DNA of 64,000 bases from Anastrepha obliqua. Taxonomy: Eukaryota > Arthropoda > Insecta > Diptera > Tephritidae. The translations under genes were made by a program, and so were the position numbers. Every line of letters starts with the position of its first letter. The stretch's first letter is position 1. The stretch is taken from contig NC_072893.1 in the NCBI RefSeq assembly GCF_027943255.1, positions 36,974,001 to 37,038,000 of the forward strand, read 5' to 3'. Below the pieces are notes generated by a model that worked only from the letters and a program-made list of their open reading frames with translations, had not been told where the DNA came from and made no database searches. Shown piece after piece: positions 1 to 11,596 of the stretch.

Positions 1-310
1 GGAAGAAATATTCGACAGTAACTACAGAACACATAAAAGAATGTTGATGTACAGCAAGAAAGGTAGACGAGAGTTCCAGAGAGACATTTGGCCAGATGAC
101 AAATAATATGACTGCCTTTATGCAGGTGATGTGAAGAAATAATGCATAGAGCACAGAGAAACCATATAAATTGGTTAAACGGATGAGGAATAGCAGTAAG
201 CTTTTCCTTGTTTCAGTTGGCTGTCCTTGAAAGATTTTGGCGGCCATTTTTAAGTTTAGCAGCGAAACATTTACATTATTACAAAGAAGCTGTTTTAACT
301 ACATATAGTA
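1..310. other. No recognisable feature
   Basis: I see no coding segment, terminal repeat or RNA-like structure here. The sequence is AT-rich and ends at the TA dinucleotide (309-310) used as target by the adjacent mariner. Confidence 0.5.
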
Positions 311-839
311 CGAGGGTCGTTGCAAAATGGTACGTGCAAAAATAAAAGCTACTTAATTCTTTTAGGTCAACCTTTTTTATCTTTCGACTTAGCTTCCTTT
401 TAGGCGTATACACTTCGTCCAACGCTGTTATACAATAGTTTGTTGACTCCTTCCGAATAAGAGGATATATCCGAGTCTATAAAATAGTCATTAATTTCTG
501 CAATCACCTCCTCGTTTTAATCAAATCGTTTGCCTGCTAACCATTTCTGCAAATTGGGGAACAAAAAGTAGTCCGACGGATCTGAGGGAACTAACTCTGG
601 ATAATAGGGAGGCTGTGAAGCGAGTTGGAACCCAAAACTATTGAGGCGTGAGCTGGCGCGTTGTCGTGATGGAAAAGGAGTATCACTCGACTTCCTCGAC
701 TCAAACGAATGCCAAACATAAAGAAATATACCGATCTGGCTGAAACTTGGTGTATGTATTTCCAAGGGATGCTACTAACTAAAGATAAACTCAATACGTG
801 CCAGTAGTGCCATATTTCTAACTTTTCAAACGACCCTCG
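311..839 (-). mobile_element. Internally deleted mariner, 529 bp, TA-flanked
   Basis: The element is bounded by CGAGGGTCGTTGCAAAA on the left and its imperfect inverse (TTTTCAAACGACCCTCG) on the right, each next to TA (309-310 and 840-841), the mariner target duplication. The minus strand keeps parts of the catalytic core in two different frames: HHDNAPAHAS, carrying the second catalytic Asp, and VPSDPSDYFLFPNLQKW, carrying the third. The N-terminal DNA-binding half and the first Asp region are missing and the two frames are not joined. It cannot encode a transposase but has both ends, so it could have been mobilised in trans. The subfamily is not certain. Confidence 0.85.
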
Positions 840-1168
840 TAATTAACCTAGTTCAAATGTTTGCTAAAGGCATAGCTTGTTTGGTAGGAATCAAAATACC
901 AAAGTATGACAATGCGGAATTAAAATTACATTATAACAAATATCAGATATTCTGGTATATCAATATCAAAGGTATACAGTGCCGATCAAACAAAAAAGTA
1001 TTACCTTCATGGATTTACTACATTTTTAAGACCTTTTTTAAGACGACAAACAGGCAAACTACTTTACGATTACCATCTAAAGCCTAAGTCTTCATATGGT
1101 CTCTTGGTGACATATGGCTCTGGTCTATGCGAGATCGCTCTTGACTAGTCCAGTTAACATAACCTAAC
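840..1168 (+). repeat. Probable LINE 3' tail
   Basis: Position 1140-1168 reads TTAACATAACCTAACC, a terminal pattern also seen at the 3' ends of the LINE fragments near 10550 and 15750. Upstream (about 1080-1140) there is no LINE protein match, so only a 3' UTR fragment is inferred. A 76-codon open frame over 857-1087 has no recognisable motif and is not called a gene. Confidence 0.35.
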
Positions 1169-2165
1169 CCAGTATTTGGATTAAAAAGTGGGTGGCGGAA
1201 AGGGAACTCGTGCTTATGTAAGGAGATTAACGAACTATGAATATGGCTGAAAAGACTAATTAAGTTCGGAAGTGCTGAATAATGAAGCGGACTTGCTTCC
1301 TAGGCCTCATATATCACTGACCGCCATATTCATGTCGATATACTACTTATATTAGAAAAAGGAAAGTTCCAATAAGCAAATAAGGGAATGATGCTGTTTT
1401 GAATGTTGCAACAAGACAACTGTAAAACACATAGCAGTAATATGGTTTAGCGGATCGTAGCTTGATTATCACAGAGTAGCTAGATCTCAGTCTAATTGGT
1501 AACCTCTCAGGCCTCATTTTGTGGTCAAGGATAGTGTAACTTTTCCTTTTTTATTCAGGAAGCAGCGGACAAATAGACAAAGAAGATCATACTGTTAAAT
1601 CCCACCGGGTTTATCGCAATCAATATCAATGAAAGGCAGCTTTAACCTTCACCGATTTAAAGATGGTATGGAATTAAATCAGAACAATTTCGGTTTCAAA
1701 ATTGGAACTTTAACAGGACACCGACTCACCTGGGAATATGTTCAAATGGAACTTGCAGGTGCTATAGGAAGGAATATGAAGCCGCCCGATATTTGCTGGC
1801 CTCGTGCTCAACATTGATGCAAAATGGGCTCAAACACTTGGGTAAGCATATTTTACCAGAGGAGCAAGTAAAACTCAATAAAAAAGGGTAAATGCTAAAA
1901 TTAAATGGAAATGTGAGGCTCAGAGAAATATCTAAAGTCCATTAAATGAGCACTAGAGATATTTCAGCATGTAGTGCCAATTCCCCTAATAATATTTATC
2001 ACATATATAGAGTCCTTTTTAAGAGCTTGAAAAAATTGCTCTTTTTTTATTACTTGATAAATTAGGATGACATTCTTAGCTTGAGAACTTAAAACAATAA
2101 TTATTATTTTTTATAATTTCTTATTATAACCTGGTATATAATAATAAGGCATTTATATACGAGTT
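1169..2165. other. No recognisable feature
   Basis: No terminal repeats, transposase or LINE motifs were seen. Short open frames here have no family resemblance. The region becomes very AT-rich after 2000. Confidence 0.5.
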
Positions 2166-2169
2166 ACAT

Positions 2170-2465
2170 GGTCCATTCGATCAGTCCAATTTTTGACTAC
2201 TTTTTCCAATAAATCTGACTGATTGGCGTCAATAGTCGCTTAAATATTGCAATAAATCGATTGTTAATCACACTGTAATGCACCATTTCGTTGCGAACAA
2301 ATTTATTTTTGTTTTCAAAGTAAATTCCCACAATTCGAAAGCGTTGTTTTGGCGTTAAACGATTCGTGATGACTGGCCAAACCTTACTGAGCAGAAATGT
2401 CAATGCAGTTCACCACTTTCAGTTGTCAAACCAAAAAAAGACGCGATATTTGAATGACCTTTCAT
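2170..2465 (-). mobile_element. DD41D mariner remnant, C- and N-terminal ends fused
   Basis: On the minus strand the start of a DD41D transposase (RLTPKQRFRIVGIYFENKN, about 2290-2370) lies next to the end of the same protein family (about 2175-2215; the DNA matches the C-terminal segment of the copy at 28560-28640). Everything between, including the whole catalytic domain, is gone. Termini could not be assigned. It is a heavily deleted relative of the elements at 8063, 28425 and 46005. Confidence 0.6.
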
Positions 2466-3918
2466 ATTTTTTTCTTTTAAAAGTTACCAAACGAAAGATA
2501 CAGCTCGTAACTCTTGTCTGAAGCAAAAAACAAAAAATAAATCAAATAGAGTTTTAAATGTGGTAATTTTTTTTTTCTCAGTTAACTAAAAAAATTTGGA
2601 GAAATTCAAAATTTCAACAATTTTGGGATTTAAAAAAAAAAATATATTTTATGAAAAACAAAAATTTATTTAGATTTGTTATAAAAGTATATTAGTATAT
2701 TAGATCTAATAAAATAAAGTATATTAGTAATATTAGTTCTAATAGGTCCGAAGGGAACAAGCTATGATCCATTTCAAAAGCTTCATTCGTTTTGTTTTTT
2801 TAGTTACGTCTACTAATTCAGAGAAAAAATGCAATGAAATATCGACAGAATGAGCTTCAAAGTCTTCGGCAAGAATCACAACTATCGGAACCTACCCTGA
2901 TTTTGGCTTTGTATCTACACAAATATTGACTTAACTTGAGACTCTGTAATTTTTGTGAATATACGCAAATATATCAATCATCGATTAAATCCAAAAATTA
3001 ACGATTTTTTTTAAGCGCTGATGCACAAAATTTGTAATTTGTATTGTCAATACTGGTAAAACAACTCTCAGTACTATTATTTTCAGCGCGGCTGTATGTT
3101 CTAATTTAAATGTAGATATGCCATAAAAGACATGAGTCATAACATTTGTACAAATAATCGATTATCAACTTGTAAATATAAATGTCTTAATTAGTACAAT
3201 TTAAAAAGTCAAATATTTGTGGCTTTAATTTCCGTTATAAACAACTGTACAGGGATACGTACTTAATAGATTGATGTAAATCAAACAAAGGCACTCAGCT
3301 GTAGTGAGTTCTTGAAATATTGTCACCCAACTCAATTTTGCAATTTTGTGAACCGACACTCCTACTCACCTGCTGTTCTGCTTGTTATCTCTGCCGTTGA
3401 TTAATTCATAGATTAAGTAATTTTTATTGTAGGTACTAGTAGGCCTTCGTAACGTAGTCAGTGGCTTCACTACGAATATGAAAGGGAAATTTACGAATGA
3501 ATAATATTTTCCATCAATCAAAGTATTAAGGAGTCGATTGAGAGATTTCTCCTCTAACTGATGCTGTGTGTTTGTTGTTGTAATAACCTTATGTGTGACA
3601 AACGCAATTCTCTCTTGGACCACTCTAACTTGAGTTCCTGTTTCAGATATTTACATACATACATATACATATGCATTAAGAGAGAGTCGCCGCTAGTTCT
3701 TTCTCTGACTGCGAGTTCGGGCGAAGTAGGTGCCATAGATTCTGCCGCCGAGCTTAATATTAACGTATGATACAAACGCCTTCATATTATTTCTTGTTAT
3801 TTTTGGCGCTCTAGTTCGGATAATTTGCATTGCCCGTCAAAATTACGTCTTGGTGCTCTGTGGATTTGTTAGTTTAAACTAATAGAGAGGGAGTGAAATT
3901 CTTAGGCAAGTAACGATG
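2466..3918. other. AT-rich non-coding stretch
   Basis: Nothing recognisable. Overlapping frames on both strands around 3366-3775 carry no family motif. A short (ATACAT)-type microsatellite is present at 3651-3675. Confidence 0.5.
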
Positions 3919-4036
3919 AGTTATGCTGAAAACAGTGACCGACGTATGCAGTCCCTTACCGCAGCCCCTAACGAGCACAAAAACTCATCCCGTAGAGAAC
4001 AACTGCGTTCTTTTAATTACATATGGTCTATCGATA

Positions 4037-5292
4037 AGTTCGTGCGGTTTTACAACAGATGGCGTAACTTGATTATTATTCCATCGATCCACATTTCCAA
4101 ACATTCATTGGAGAGCTACTGTCGTAAGGCACAAACGTCAGTATAAGTTTTTTATTTGAAGCGTAAACAACAATATTTTTACCACACTTGAAAATGTCGA
4201 ATTTCGTGCCAAATAATGTGTTTTTGCGGGGAATTCTTCTTCATTATTTTAATATGAAGAAAAAAGCAGCCGAAAGTCATCGTATCTTGGTGGAAGTTTA
4301 TGGTGAGCATGCTCTAGCTGAGCGAACGTGCCAGAAGTGGTTTGCACGCTTTAAAAGTGGTGATTTTGGCTTGGAAGACGAAGAACGCGAGGGTGCGCCG
4401 CCAAAGTTCATGGATACCGAATTGGAGGAATTGCTCGATCAAGATCCGGCTCAAACGCAAGAAGAGGTTGCAAAAACTTTGGGAGTTGATCAATCAACCA
4501 TTTCCAAACGTTTAAAAGCCATGGGAATGATCCGAAAGGTAGGCCATTGGGTGCCGTATGAATTGAAGCCAAGAGACGTTGAACGCCGTTTTATGGCATG
4601 CGAACAACTGCTTCAACGGCACAAAAGAAAGGGTTTTTTGCATCGAATTGTGACTGGCGATGAAAAGTGGGTCCATTACGACAATCCAAAACGTCGGGCA
4701 ACGTATGGATACCCTGGCCATGCTTCAACATCGACGTCGGCGCAGAATATTCATGGCCTGAAGGTTATGCTGTGTATCTGGTGGGACAAGCTGGGTGTTG
4801 TGTATTATGAGCTACTGAAACCGAATGAAACGATTACGGGGGATGTCTACCGACGACAATTGATGCGTTTGAGCCGAGCACTGCGAGAAAAACGGCCGCA
4901 ATACGCCGATAGACACGACAAAGTTATTTTGCAACATGACAATGCTCGGCCACATGTTGCACAAGTGGTCAAAACATACTTAGAAACGCTCAAATGGGAT
5001 GTCCTACCCCACCCGCCGTATAGTCCAGACCTTGCGCCATCCGATTACTATCTCTTCCGATCGATGCAACATGGCCTGGCTGACCAGCACTTCCGTAATT
5101 ACGATGAAGTCAAAAAATGGATCGATTCGTGGATTGCGGCAAAACCGACCGAATTTTTCACAAAGGGAATCCGTGAATTGCCAGAAAGATGGGAAAAAGT
5201 AGTAGTAAGCGATGGACAATACTTTGAATATTAAATTTGTAACCATTTTACGTCAATAAAGTTTCAAATTTCGAAAAAAAACCGCACGAACT
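4037..5292 (+). mobile_element. Structurally intact mariner, mauritiana (Mos1-like) group, 1256 bp
   Basis: The ends are AGTTCGTGCGGTTTT at 4037 and its exact inverse ending at 5292, each flanked by TA (4035-4036 and 5293-5294). After 15 perfect bases the two termini diverge but stay partly alike for about 30 bp, as in other mariners. Overall size is close to the roughly 1.3 kb of Mos1. The element holds one uninterrupted transposase gene and a polyadenylation signal AATAAA at 5255-5260 inside the right end. All parts for autonomous transposition are visible; whether it is active cannot be told from sequence alone. Confidence 0.95.
4194..5234 (+). CDS. Mariner transposase, complete, 346 aa
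   Basis: This is a cut-and-paste transposase that binds the element's terminal repeats and acts in the nucleus. Start: an in-frame TTG at 4188 lies upstream, but the ATG at 4194 gives the MSNFVPNN start that matches mariner N-termini, so 4194 is chosen. Residues about 1-110 form the paired-like DNA-binding region with two helix-turn-helix units (KTAA-like AAESHR, then QEEVAKTLGVDQSTISKRL). WVPYEL (residues 119-124) is the mariner linker motif. The catalytic triad is D156 (TGDEKW), D249 (HDNARPH) and D284 (YSPDLAPSDYYLF), with 34 residues between the last two, so DD34D; numbering coincides with Mos1. It ends GQYFEY. No stop, frameshift or missing key residue was seen. The close resemblance to Mos1 throughout supports the mauritiana group. 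Confidence 0.95.
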   Translation: MSNFVPNNVFLRGILLHYFNMKKKAAESHRILVEVYGEHALAERTCQKWFARFKSGDFGLEDEEREGAPPKFMDTELEELLDQDPAQTQEEVAKTLGVDQSTISKRLKAMGMIRKVGHWVPYELKPRDVERRFMACEQLLQRHKRKGFLHRIVTGDEKWVHYDNPKRRATYGYPGHASTSTSAQNIHGLKVMLCIWWDKLGVVYYELLKPNETITGDVYRRQLMRLSRALREKRPQYADRHDKVILQHDNARPHVAQVVKTYLETLKWDVLPHPPYSPDLAPSDYYLFRSMQHGLADQHFRNYDEVKKWIDSWIAAKPTEFFTKGIRELPERWEKVVVSDGQYFEY

Positions 5293-5724
5293 TAAACATA
5301 GTCCTATTAATATTTACACAACACATCGGTTTGTGTGTGTATGTGTTTGGTTGTATCTACACTATGTTGCCATTGATATATTTGCTTTCACACATCCGCG
5401 TTATCAGTTACAATTTTTCATTGTTTAATAAACCAAAGCCAAAACCCAACAAATGCAAATATTTTATTTATCTATAATTAACATTACCCAACAGTGTTTT
5501 TAAGTTATTTTAATAAAAATTATAATTTTTCTAAGTTTATTTTGTAAATGATTTCGACATGTACTGCTTGGCAACACTGTGTGGTGAGAGAGCAATCAGC
5601 TGACAGGGTTCTATGGGAATTTTCAAAAATCGTGAAATAAAATCTACGATACTACGATACGGAAGGAAGGAATTTTTCATTTACATGGGGTTCTGCGTTT
5701 ACGTCGGTCACTGTTTTCAGCATT

Positions 5725-7350
5725 AGATTTTTCTAAAAAATTATGAACATTTAAAACAGGGAAGAAAACGTAGTCAAAACTGGTCAAACTGTTGATGTAC
5801 CGTCGATTGAGGCGAGCTATAACAAGATCGAATACAATAATTCCTTTGATCCACCTTTCAACCATCTGAAGTACATAATCATTTCTTGAAAAAGTTGTGA
5901 GTAGAAAAATGGCGTAGACTATTATTTTGGATTTTATTAAAGGAAGAAGCTTTTAAATACTTACAAGTTATCTTAAAACACCTTTTATTCCATACTTTCC
6001 CCTTTACTCTACTCTGAATTTGCAACTTTACTTAAATAAAGTCATTTCTCACAGACTTGAGATATCAAATTAATATTAAGCCTCTTGTTGAAGTTTGCTA
6101 GGTCATGCCAATTTTCTGCCTATTCATTCAGTGGCTGTGGTAACAGGTGGATAGATAAACAAATGCACCAAAATTGAAAAAAAACATTCCTACATCACTC
6201 AAAAGGCGAAAAAATACCGAGAGTTAATAGTAAATGAAATACACGAACAGGCACTACAGTTTTATTTATAACTATTTATAGTTAAGTATTTTTATTGATT
6301 CTTAAAGTCACTTGCACAGTCACATACTTATGGGCACATGCCCTCTACACATATGTATCTAAATGCTTGCACCTATTCCGTTTGGGTGTCTACCTAAATA
6401 GACACTGTACTTGAGTTTAATCAATTCCAATTGAAACACTTCAATTGTTAATGCTCATGGCTTCTGGTATGCCACATATATCTTTCTTTCTTTTAATATC
6501 TGTTCACCCATAGTTATGTACATTTGTTTATAATCATTTGTTATTTTTCGTATTGCCTTGTTAGTACTATTATTATCGATTGGACTTCTGCTGCTCTAAT
6601 TTTTCATTGAAGTGGTTTTTATTTGATTTGTACTTGATGTGTGGTTTTTATTGTTGTTAATTTATTATTGTCATTACTAACTGCGGTATTTATAAGTATG
6701 TGTATGACGCATAGATATACATATGTATGTATGTACATACATACTTTTCAGCCTTAATGGCTCTAGCAAAATTCAACAAAATCGGTCTGTTTTTGTTTCG
6801 ATAGAGTTGAAGCTTAGGAAGCTAAGTAAAATATTTCCCCTTCGTTTGTTTTGGTGCCTCAAATAGTTTTGATCGTACTTCACTTATGCATTTAGAGCAT
6901 GATGAAAAGAGTTCAAAGGTGTGGCCAACAGCATACCGTTAATTAACTCTCGCGATTTTGAAGGAATAAACTGAGTAGGTGACATAACTGGGGTTATGAC
7001 AGCAGCTTCTATACGAAAAAACTGAGAAAAACTCTTAGTACTTCGTTGCTGTCTGAAGAGCCATTGACTGATTGGATGAATTGTTTTTTTTTTTTTTTGT
7101 AGTAGAGATGGAGAAAGACAGGAGTGAAATACGAAGTGTGGGGCTTGCCTTTCGGCTCAACGCACTAAAAACCCAACCCTACTCCGTTTCCCTTTGTTCG
7201 TGGAGCTACTGTTAGGTATTGTTTCGCGGGGAGGGGAATGGCCTATTGCCTTCGTATGAAAATCTGTGTACGCAATGGGGCCACATTCGCTAACAATGGA
7301 ACGGAATCGGAATGCGACTTTCGCAGCAATAATTTGATCATTTTTGAAAG
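5725..7350. other. Non-coding stretch with a microsatellite
   Basis: No gene or element ends were recognised. A palindromic (ATGT/ACAT) run lies at about 6716-6745 and a T-run at 7086-7100. The rest is ordinary AT-rich intergenic or intronic DNA. Confidence 0.5.
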
Positions 7351-7359
7351 GACAAAGTA

Positions 7360-8015
7360 GATTTTATGCATCGATTCATTAATATGGATGAGTCATGGGT
7401 CTATCATCATGATCCTAAATCAAAACAAGATCCTAAAGAGTGGTGTGAACCTATCTCTTCGGCGCGAAACGAGTTCGTGTACAGAAATCGGCCAAGAAGG
7501 TGTTAGCATTGGTTTTTTGGTATGCGAAACTGGTAAAGCAATCATTTCTGAATATTATTGTAACCTTTTAGACCAGCTGGAGGAAAAAAAATTGTGAAAA
7601 AAGGTCCAGTTTCAAAAGAAAAAAAATATTTTTCATCACGGCAATAGCATTTTGACAATGGCTAAAGTCTATGAATTAAATTTCGAATTGTTGGAGCATC
7701 CACCGTATTCACCAGATTTGGCCCCTAGCGACTTTCACCTGTTTCCAGACCTAAAAAAATTCAGGCATGGAAGCGTTTTTCATCGAATTATGAGGTCATA
7801 ACAGCTGTGGAATTGTATTTTGCAGTTCTTCCAAATTCTCACTTCAGGGATGGAATTCTTCGAAATTGGAATCTCGTTGGAACAAATGTGTTCATGTTGA
7901 GGAAGACTATACTGAATAATAAAATATATTTCGAACCACAAAAATTGTGTTTTTCTTATCGAACAGCAAAACTTATTGAACTATCTAGTAGTTCCTCTTG
8001 TATAAGATATTAACA
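7360..8015 (+). pseudogene. Irritans-like mariner transposase remnant, C-terminal two thirds
   Basis: Plus-strand pieces in shifting frames match a mariner of the irritans type: MDESWVYHHDPKSKQDPKEW (first catalytic region, D then E in place of the usual spacing), a broken second-Asp region (about 7630), LEHPPYSPDLAPSDFHLFPD spread over a frame change near 7690-7755, then a continuous C-terminus 7807-8013 ending ELSSSSSCIRY. The N-terminal DNA-binding half is absent and several frameshifts separate the blocks. A second copy of the same family is at 53870-55490, split by another element. Confidence 0.8.
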
Positions 8016-8062
8016 AATTTTACTAAATTCATAAAAAGAGATTCTTTTATGCTATAATTATA

Positions 8063-8480
8063 AAGGGTAGTTAAACTTCAAGGCCCGAAGTTGAATGTAA
8101 ACCACACCTAAACGTCAAGTTTTTTCCTGCATTTTATTTGACATTTTTCAATTTCAGAGTAACTCAATTTGAACTCTGGAAAGATACGTAATCGAGCAAC
8201 GCGTTAAAGTTATTCAGGCTCATTATGATAATGGGCGTTCAAATCAAAATGCATGTCAAAGAAAATCATCTTCAGTGATGAGGCACATTTTCACCTCAGT
8301 GGATTCGTCAATAAGCAGAATTGTCTTCATTGGGCTGTATTTTTTCCAAAATGAGGCCGGTCAGGCAGTTACTGTGAATAGTTGAGCCATATCAGTATTA
8401 TCATAATGAAGAGAAATTACAATAATTTCCAAAAATTTGTATTTTATTCAAAATCAACACCGGTCTTTGAAACTTAACCA
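8063..8480 (+). mobile_element. DD41D mariner deletion derivative, about 420 bp
   Basis: Left end AAGGGTAGTTAAACTTCAAG follows TA at 8061-8062. The right end near 8475 carries the inverse GGTTAAGTTTCAAAGACCGG, so both termini remain. Inside, the transposase start (VIEQRVKVIQAHYDNGRSN) is joined almost directly to the first catalytic block (MSKKIIFSDEAHFHLSGF), with the helix-turn-helix region missing, and most of the catalytic core after GQAVTVNS is gone too. It shares termini and deletion site with the copy at 46005-46921, so both belong to one family. Confidence 0.8.
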
Positions 8481-10035
8481 AAAAAATATGGTTACCTTAC
8501 CAACCTTAATACATAGAATACACTTGACCTTTACTTCAGTGGTTATTTATTAACGAAATTTTATAAGCTAAATTTTACAGCCACCATTAGCTACTTTTAA
8601 TTCTCGCCAGCAACTCCAAAGCTGTTGCCTCATAATTGCCTAATTTCCGGTTCATTTGCAATACCTGCGTTCAACTAGCTGGGGTTGAACGAACTCTTTT
8701 CGCTTGACTTACTACAGCGTAAAACAAACAAATGAAAATCATTAATGAAGATTCACATGCAAATTTTTGTTGTTGTTGTTTTTTCCGTAACTAGCATGAG
8801 AAATATAGTAGGAAAATTTTCATATTTTTCGTATCTGTAAATATGTTATTTTTCATATTTTCTTTCCTCAAAAAACTCACATACTGAATGTGGAAAAAAT
8901 TGGTGAATATTTTCTGTCCGTACTTTGAGAAAAATGCTAAAACACTGTATGAAATGTTATTCAGAGCATAACACAAACGCAAGCCAGCAGAAAAATGTTA
9001 CCGACTATAATGTATGTAAATGAAAATGTATTTCATATCTTACATCTCTATGATTGTACGAATGTACGAACGTAAAATGCATTCCGATTGTCAGAGCGTA
9101 TGAGTTACCGAAATTCATTTGATGTTAAGAAAGTGAGCCTCAAATTAATTGTAGAAAAAAAATTAATGCACTGCGAGACAATAAAAAGGCAAACTATGAA
9201 AAACAAGAAATTGTTTGTTATTTTTGCATTTAACATTTCCCGCCAACATTACCAACATTAACGACAGTTAAATGCCCTTTAATGCTTTAATGCCCCACAA
9301 CAGCCATAAATATTTGCCACCTGCAGCAGGCGACGTGCCAAGCGCGTGTGCTCGCTAAAGGCATGAAAAAATAACAAGAGAAAACAAGGAAAAAACAGCA
9401 AAAGATAACAAAAAAAAATTATAAAAAGGAAGTGTCATTCCATTAAGCAAAAACAAAGCACTGCCACAAATGAAGCTACATGCATTTTCATACAGACTTA
9501 CATACACGCATTTGCACATACTAGGCATATGTAGATATGTATTTATACGAACCTATCTTCAGTTGGCATTGTAGTTAGTCACTCACACGCCTAATAAAGC
9601 ATGTCGGAAATTTATTCATTGAACTCTTCAAGCGATTTGAAGACTTGGCAAACCAACTTGCCACATTTACTTATGTGCTGTTGTTGTTGAGGCAAAAAGT
9701 GGAAAACAAAAATGGCATTGCTGGTTTTTTCTCAAGCAACAATACTCGTATTAATAAAAAAATAATAATAATGCATATAAATAAAAAATGGATACCGCGT
9801 GTTAAACATTTTGCAGCCAATCACTATGGCGGCTGGAAGTCAAAGACAAGGCAGTTGGAAAGTTGAAAAGGGAAAAATTCGAATTGTATGTATGCAAACG
9901 GAAATGCAGTGACCTCAAACAGTTATAATAATTATTTTGTACAGTGGCGGACATAAAAAAGGACAGCTTTTTCTGCATTATATTTTTTTTTGTCTTTTAA
10001 TTTTTTTTATCTCATAGTGTGTGAAAAAGTTTTTT
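8481..10035. other. Non-coding stretch
   Basis: AT-rich sequence with no recognisable gene. CAGTGGCGGACATAAAAAAG at about 9953 looks like a Tc1-type terminus, but no inverted partner was found nearby. Confidence 0.45.
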
Positions 10036-10040
10036 AAAAA

Positions 10041-10560
10041 TTGGAGCTGGAAATTAATATTCTATCATACAATGAAATCAACGACTATATGAAAAAGCGA
10101 GTCGAAGATAGGTGGTTTAATCTGACCACATGCAAAACAGCAAAAGTTATGTGTAGAACTAACGACAAAAAGCTGACTCAATTCGTACTAACGCTCTCGC
10201 GAAAGGGCTGCAGAACTATCATAGGTATGCTAACAGGTTATAATCTATTGGCTGCACATGCGTACAAGCGGACAAATACAGAAAATGCAGAGAGGATGTT
10301 GAGGAAGCTTTAGAACACCATCTGTGCGTCTGCCCGGCTTTATAAAAAACGCGTTTAAAATGCCTGGGAGCCCCATTGTTTGAGGGTCTGGAGAACGTCT
10401 CAAAAGCGGATCTCCCAGCTCTGCTTAGATCCGCCAAAAGCGCTGACACCGTACACGATGTCTACTTTCAGTATTCATAGAGGTCGCTATCCATCTGGTA
10501 TCACTAGGGACCAAAAGGTCTATGCGTGGCTTATTGCCAACCAGGCTAACCTAACCTATA
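10041..10560 (+). pseudogene. LINE 3' end: C-terminus and 3' UTR
   Basis: The frame 10041-10313 contains INDYMKKRVEDRWFNLTTCK and LTGYNLLAAHAYK, typical of the region downstream of RNase H in RNase H-bearing dipteran LINEs. EHHLCVCPA, the Cys/His segment that ends such proteins, follows after a frameshift near 10310. The 3' end is CAGGCTAACCTAACCTATAG at about 10541-10562. The copy is 5'-truncated, as expected for incomplete reverse transcription. Confidence 0.7.
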
Positions 10561-10562
10561 GT

Positions 10563-11055
10563 CTGTCGAGCCGAATTTTTGAATTTCGAAAAATTTTCCA
10601 ATTTACTGCATTTAAAAAAAAGTATGCGTTTTACGTCATAAATGTGATAGTTTAATTATGTTTATAAATTTTTTTAATAAAAATATCAAAAATCAAATCT
10701 ATAGAAAAAAAACACTTTCGAATATTTAGAAAAAACCGCATCAAAAAATATTAGCAACTGTATGAGTTATCATGCAGACCGTGCCGGAAAAAGTAGTTTC
10801 GAGAAAAACGAGTTTAAGCTCCGAAAGTAACGGCCAGCTGCCTCGAACAAAGGACAGCTACCTGCGCGCATCAAATTCTCGTCGGGAAGTCACATTTTCT
10901 ACCATAATTTTGTATCTATGGGGAACCTTTACAATCGACTTCCACAGAAATATGCTTTAAACTAAATATAAAGAATAATAATTTGAAAAGAAAATCGATT
11001 TTTTGCAAATTCGGACGTATGTAGCCTCTTAAGTCGAAAAATTTATATATTTTTA
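10563..11055. repeat. Degenerate AT-rich repeat
   Basis: The segment 10780-10830 (CCGGAAAAAGTAGTTTCGAG followed by AAAAACGAGTTTAA) resembles 63125-63165 inside a TTAA/GGGG repeat, so this may be a decayed member of that group. No termini were found. Confidence 0.3.
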
Positions 11056-11058
11056 CTA

Positions 11059-11596
11059 CAGGGTGGGCCAAATAAGACCTACTAATGACTAAAGACTACT
11101 GCCTAGCAGTATGCGCAGTTACTCTATCTTAGGATACTGCTCCGCCATTGGCCGCAAAAAGTTTTCAATCAATGTTCTGTAAGAAGCTCTTCAAATCGAT
11201 TCCGGCGTTTCATCCTCATTTTCGAAGAAATATGGACCGATAACTCTAGTCTAACACCGCACCAAACAGTACACCTAGATGGGTGCAACAGATGTTGGTG
11301 TGTTGCCCTTGGATTTTCAGAGCCCCACAATCTACAGTTTTGTTTGTTAACATAACCATTTAAATGGAAATGCGCTTCATTCGACATCAAAACATTATTT
11401 AAAAAATCAATTTGTGTGGCTAATTGTGTAAGAATAGAAAAACTCGATAATTTTAACGCGTTGTGTTGTACTGTAGGGTCTCATAATAAATGTCCAACAA
11501 TTCAATTAAAACCTACAAAAAGAGAAAAATAAATATGTCAAAAAATAAAAAAGTTATTTGTGCTTAACATTAGTAGGTCCTATATGGGCCACCCTG
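11059..11596 (-). mobile_element. DD41D mariner deletion derivative, 538 bp, TA-flanked
   Basis: Long imperfect inverted repeats of about 29 bp bound it: CAGGGTGGGCCAAATAAGAC at 11059 and the inverse of CAGGGTGGCCCATATAGGAC ending at 11596, both next to TA (11057-11058, 11597-11598). The minus strand retains EAHFHLNGYVNKQNCRLWGS and a following LHPSRCTVWCGV, the first catalytic block of the DD41D family; the second and third catalytic residues and most of the N-terminus are gone. Non-autonomous but with well kept ends. Confidence 0.88.

Larger units (their letters stand above)
3922..5724. mobile_element. Inverted-repeat-bounded element split by a mariner
   Basis: A 28-30 bp inverted repeat, TGCTGAAAACAGTGACCGAC followed by GTATGCAG, sits at about 3922-3951. 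Its reverse complement, with GTAAACGCAG at the inner end, lies at 5692-5724. The two arms enclose the intact mariner at 4037-5292 plus about 550 bp of non-coding DNA. The simplest reading is a small non-autonomous element into which the mariner later jumped. No transposase besides the mariner's is inside. Target duplication is unclear (TTA against TAA next to the arms). Confidence 0.55.

Noticed and set aside
857..1087. 76-codon frame
   Set aside because: Its peptide has no recognisable motif; it lies just upstream of a LINE-type 3' end but shows no LINE protein similarity.
4188..4196. TTG start giving a 348-aa transposase
   Set aside because: In a eukaryotic gene the ATG at 4194 is in frame and gives the standard mariner N-terminus; numbering then matches Mos1.
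9953..9975. Tc1-like terminus CAGTGGCGGACATAAAAAAG
   Set aside because: A single unpaired end; the LINE fragment that follows explains the nearby coding signal.
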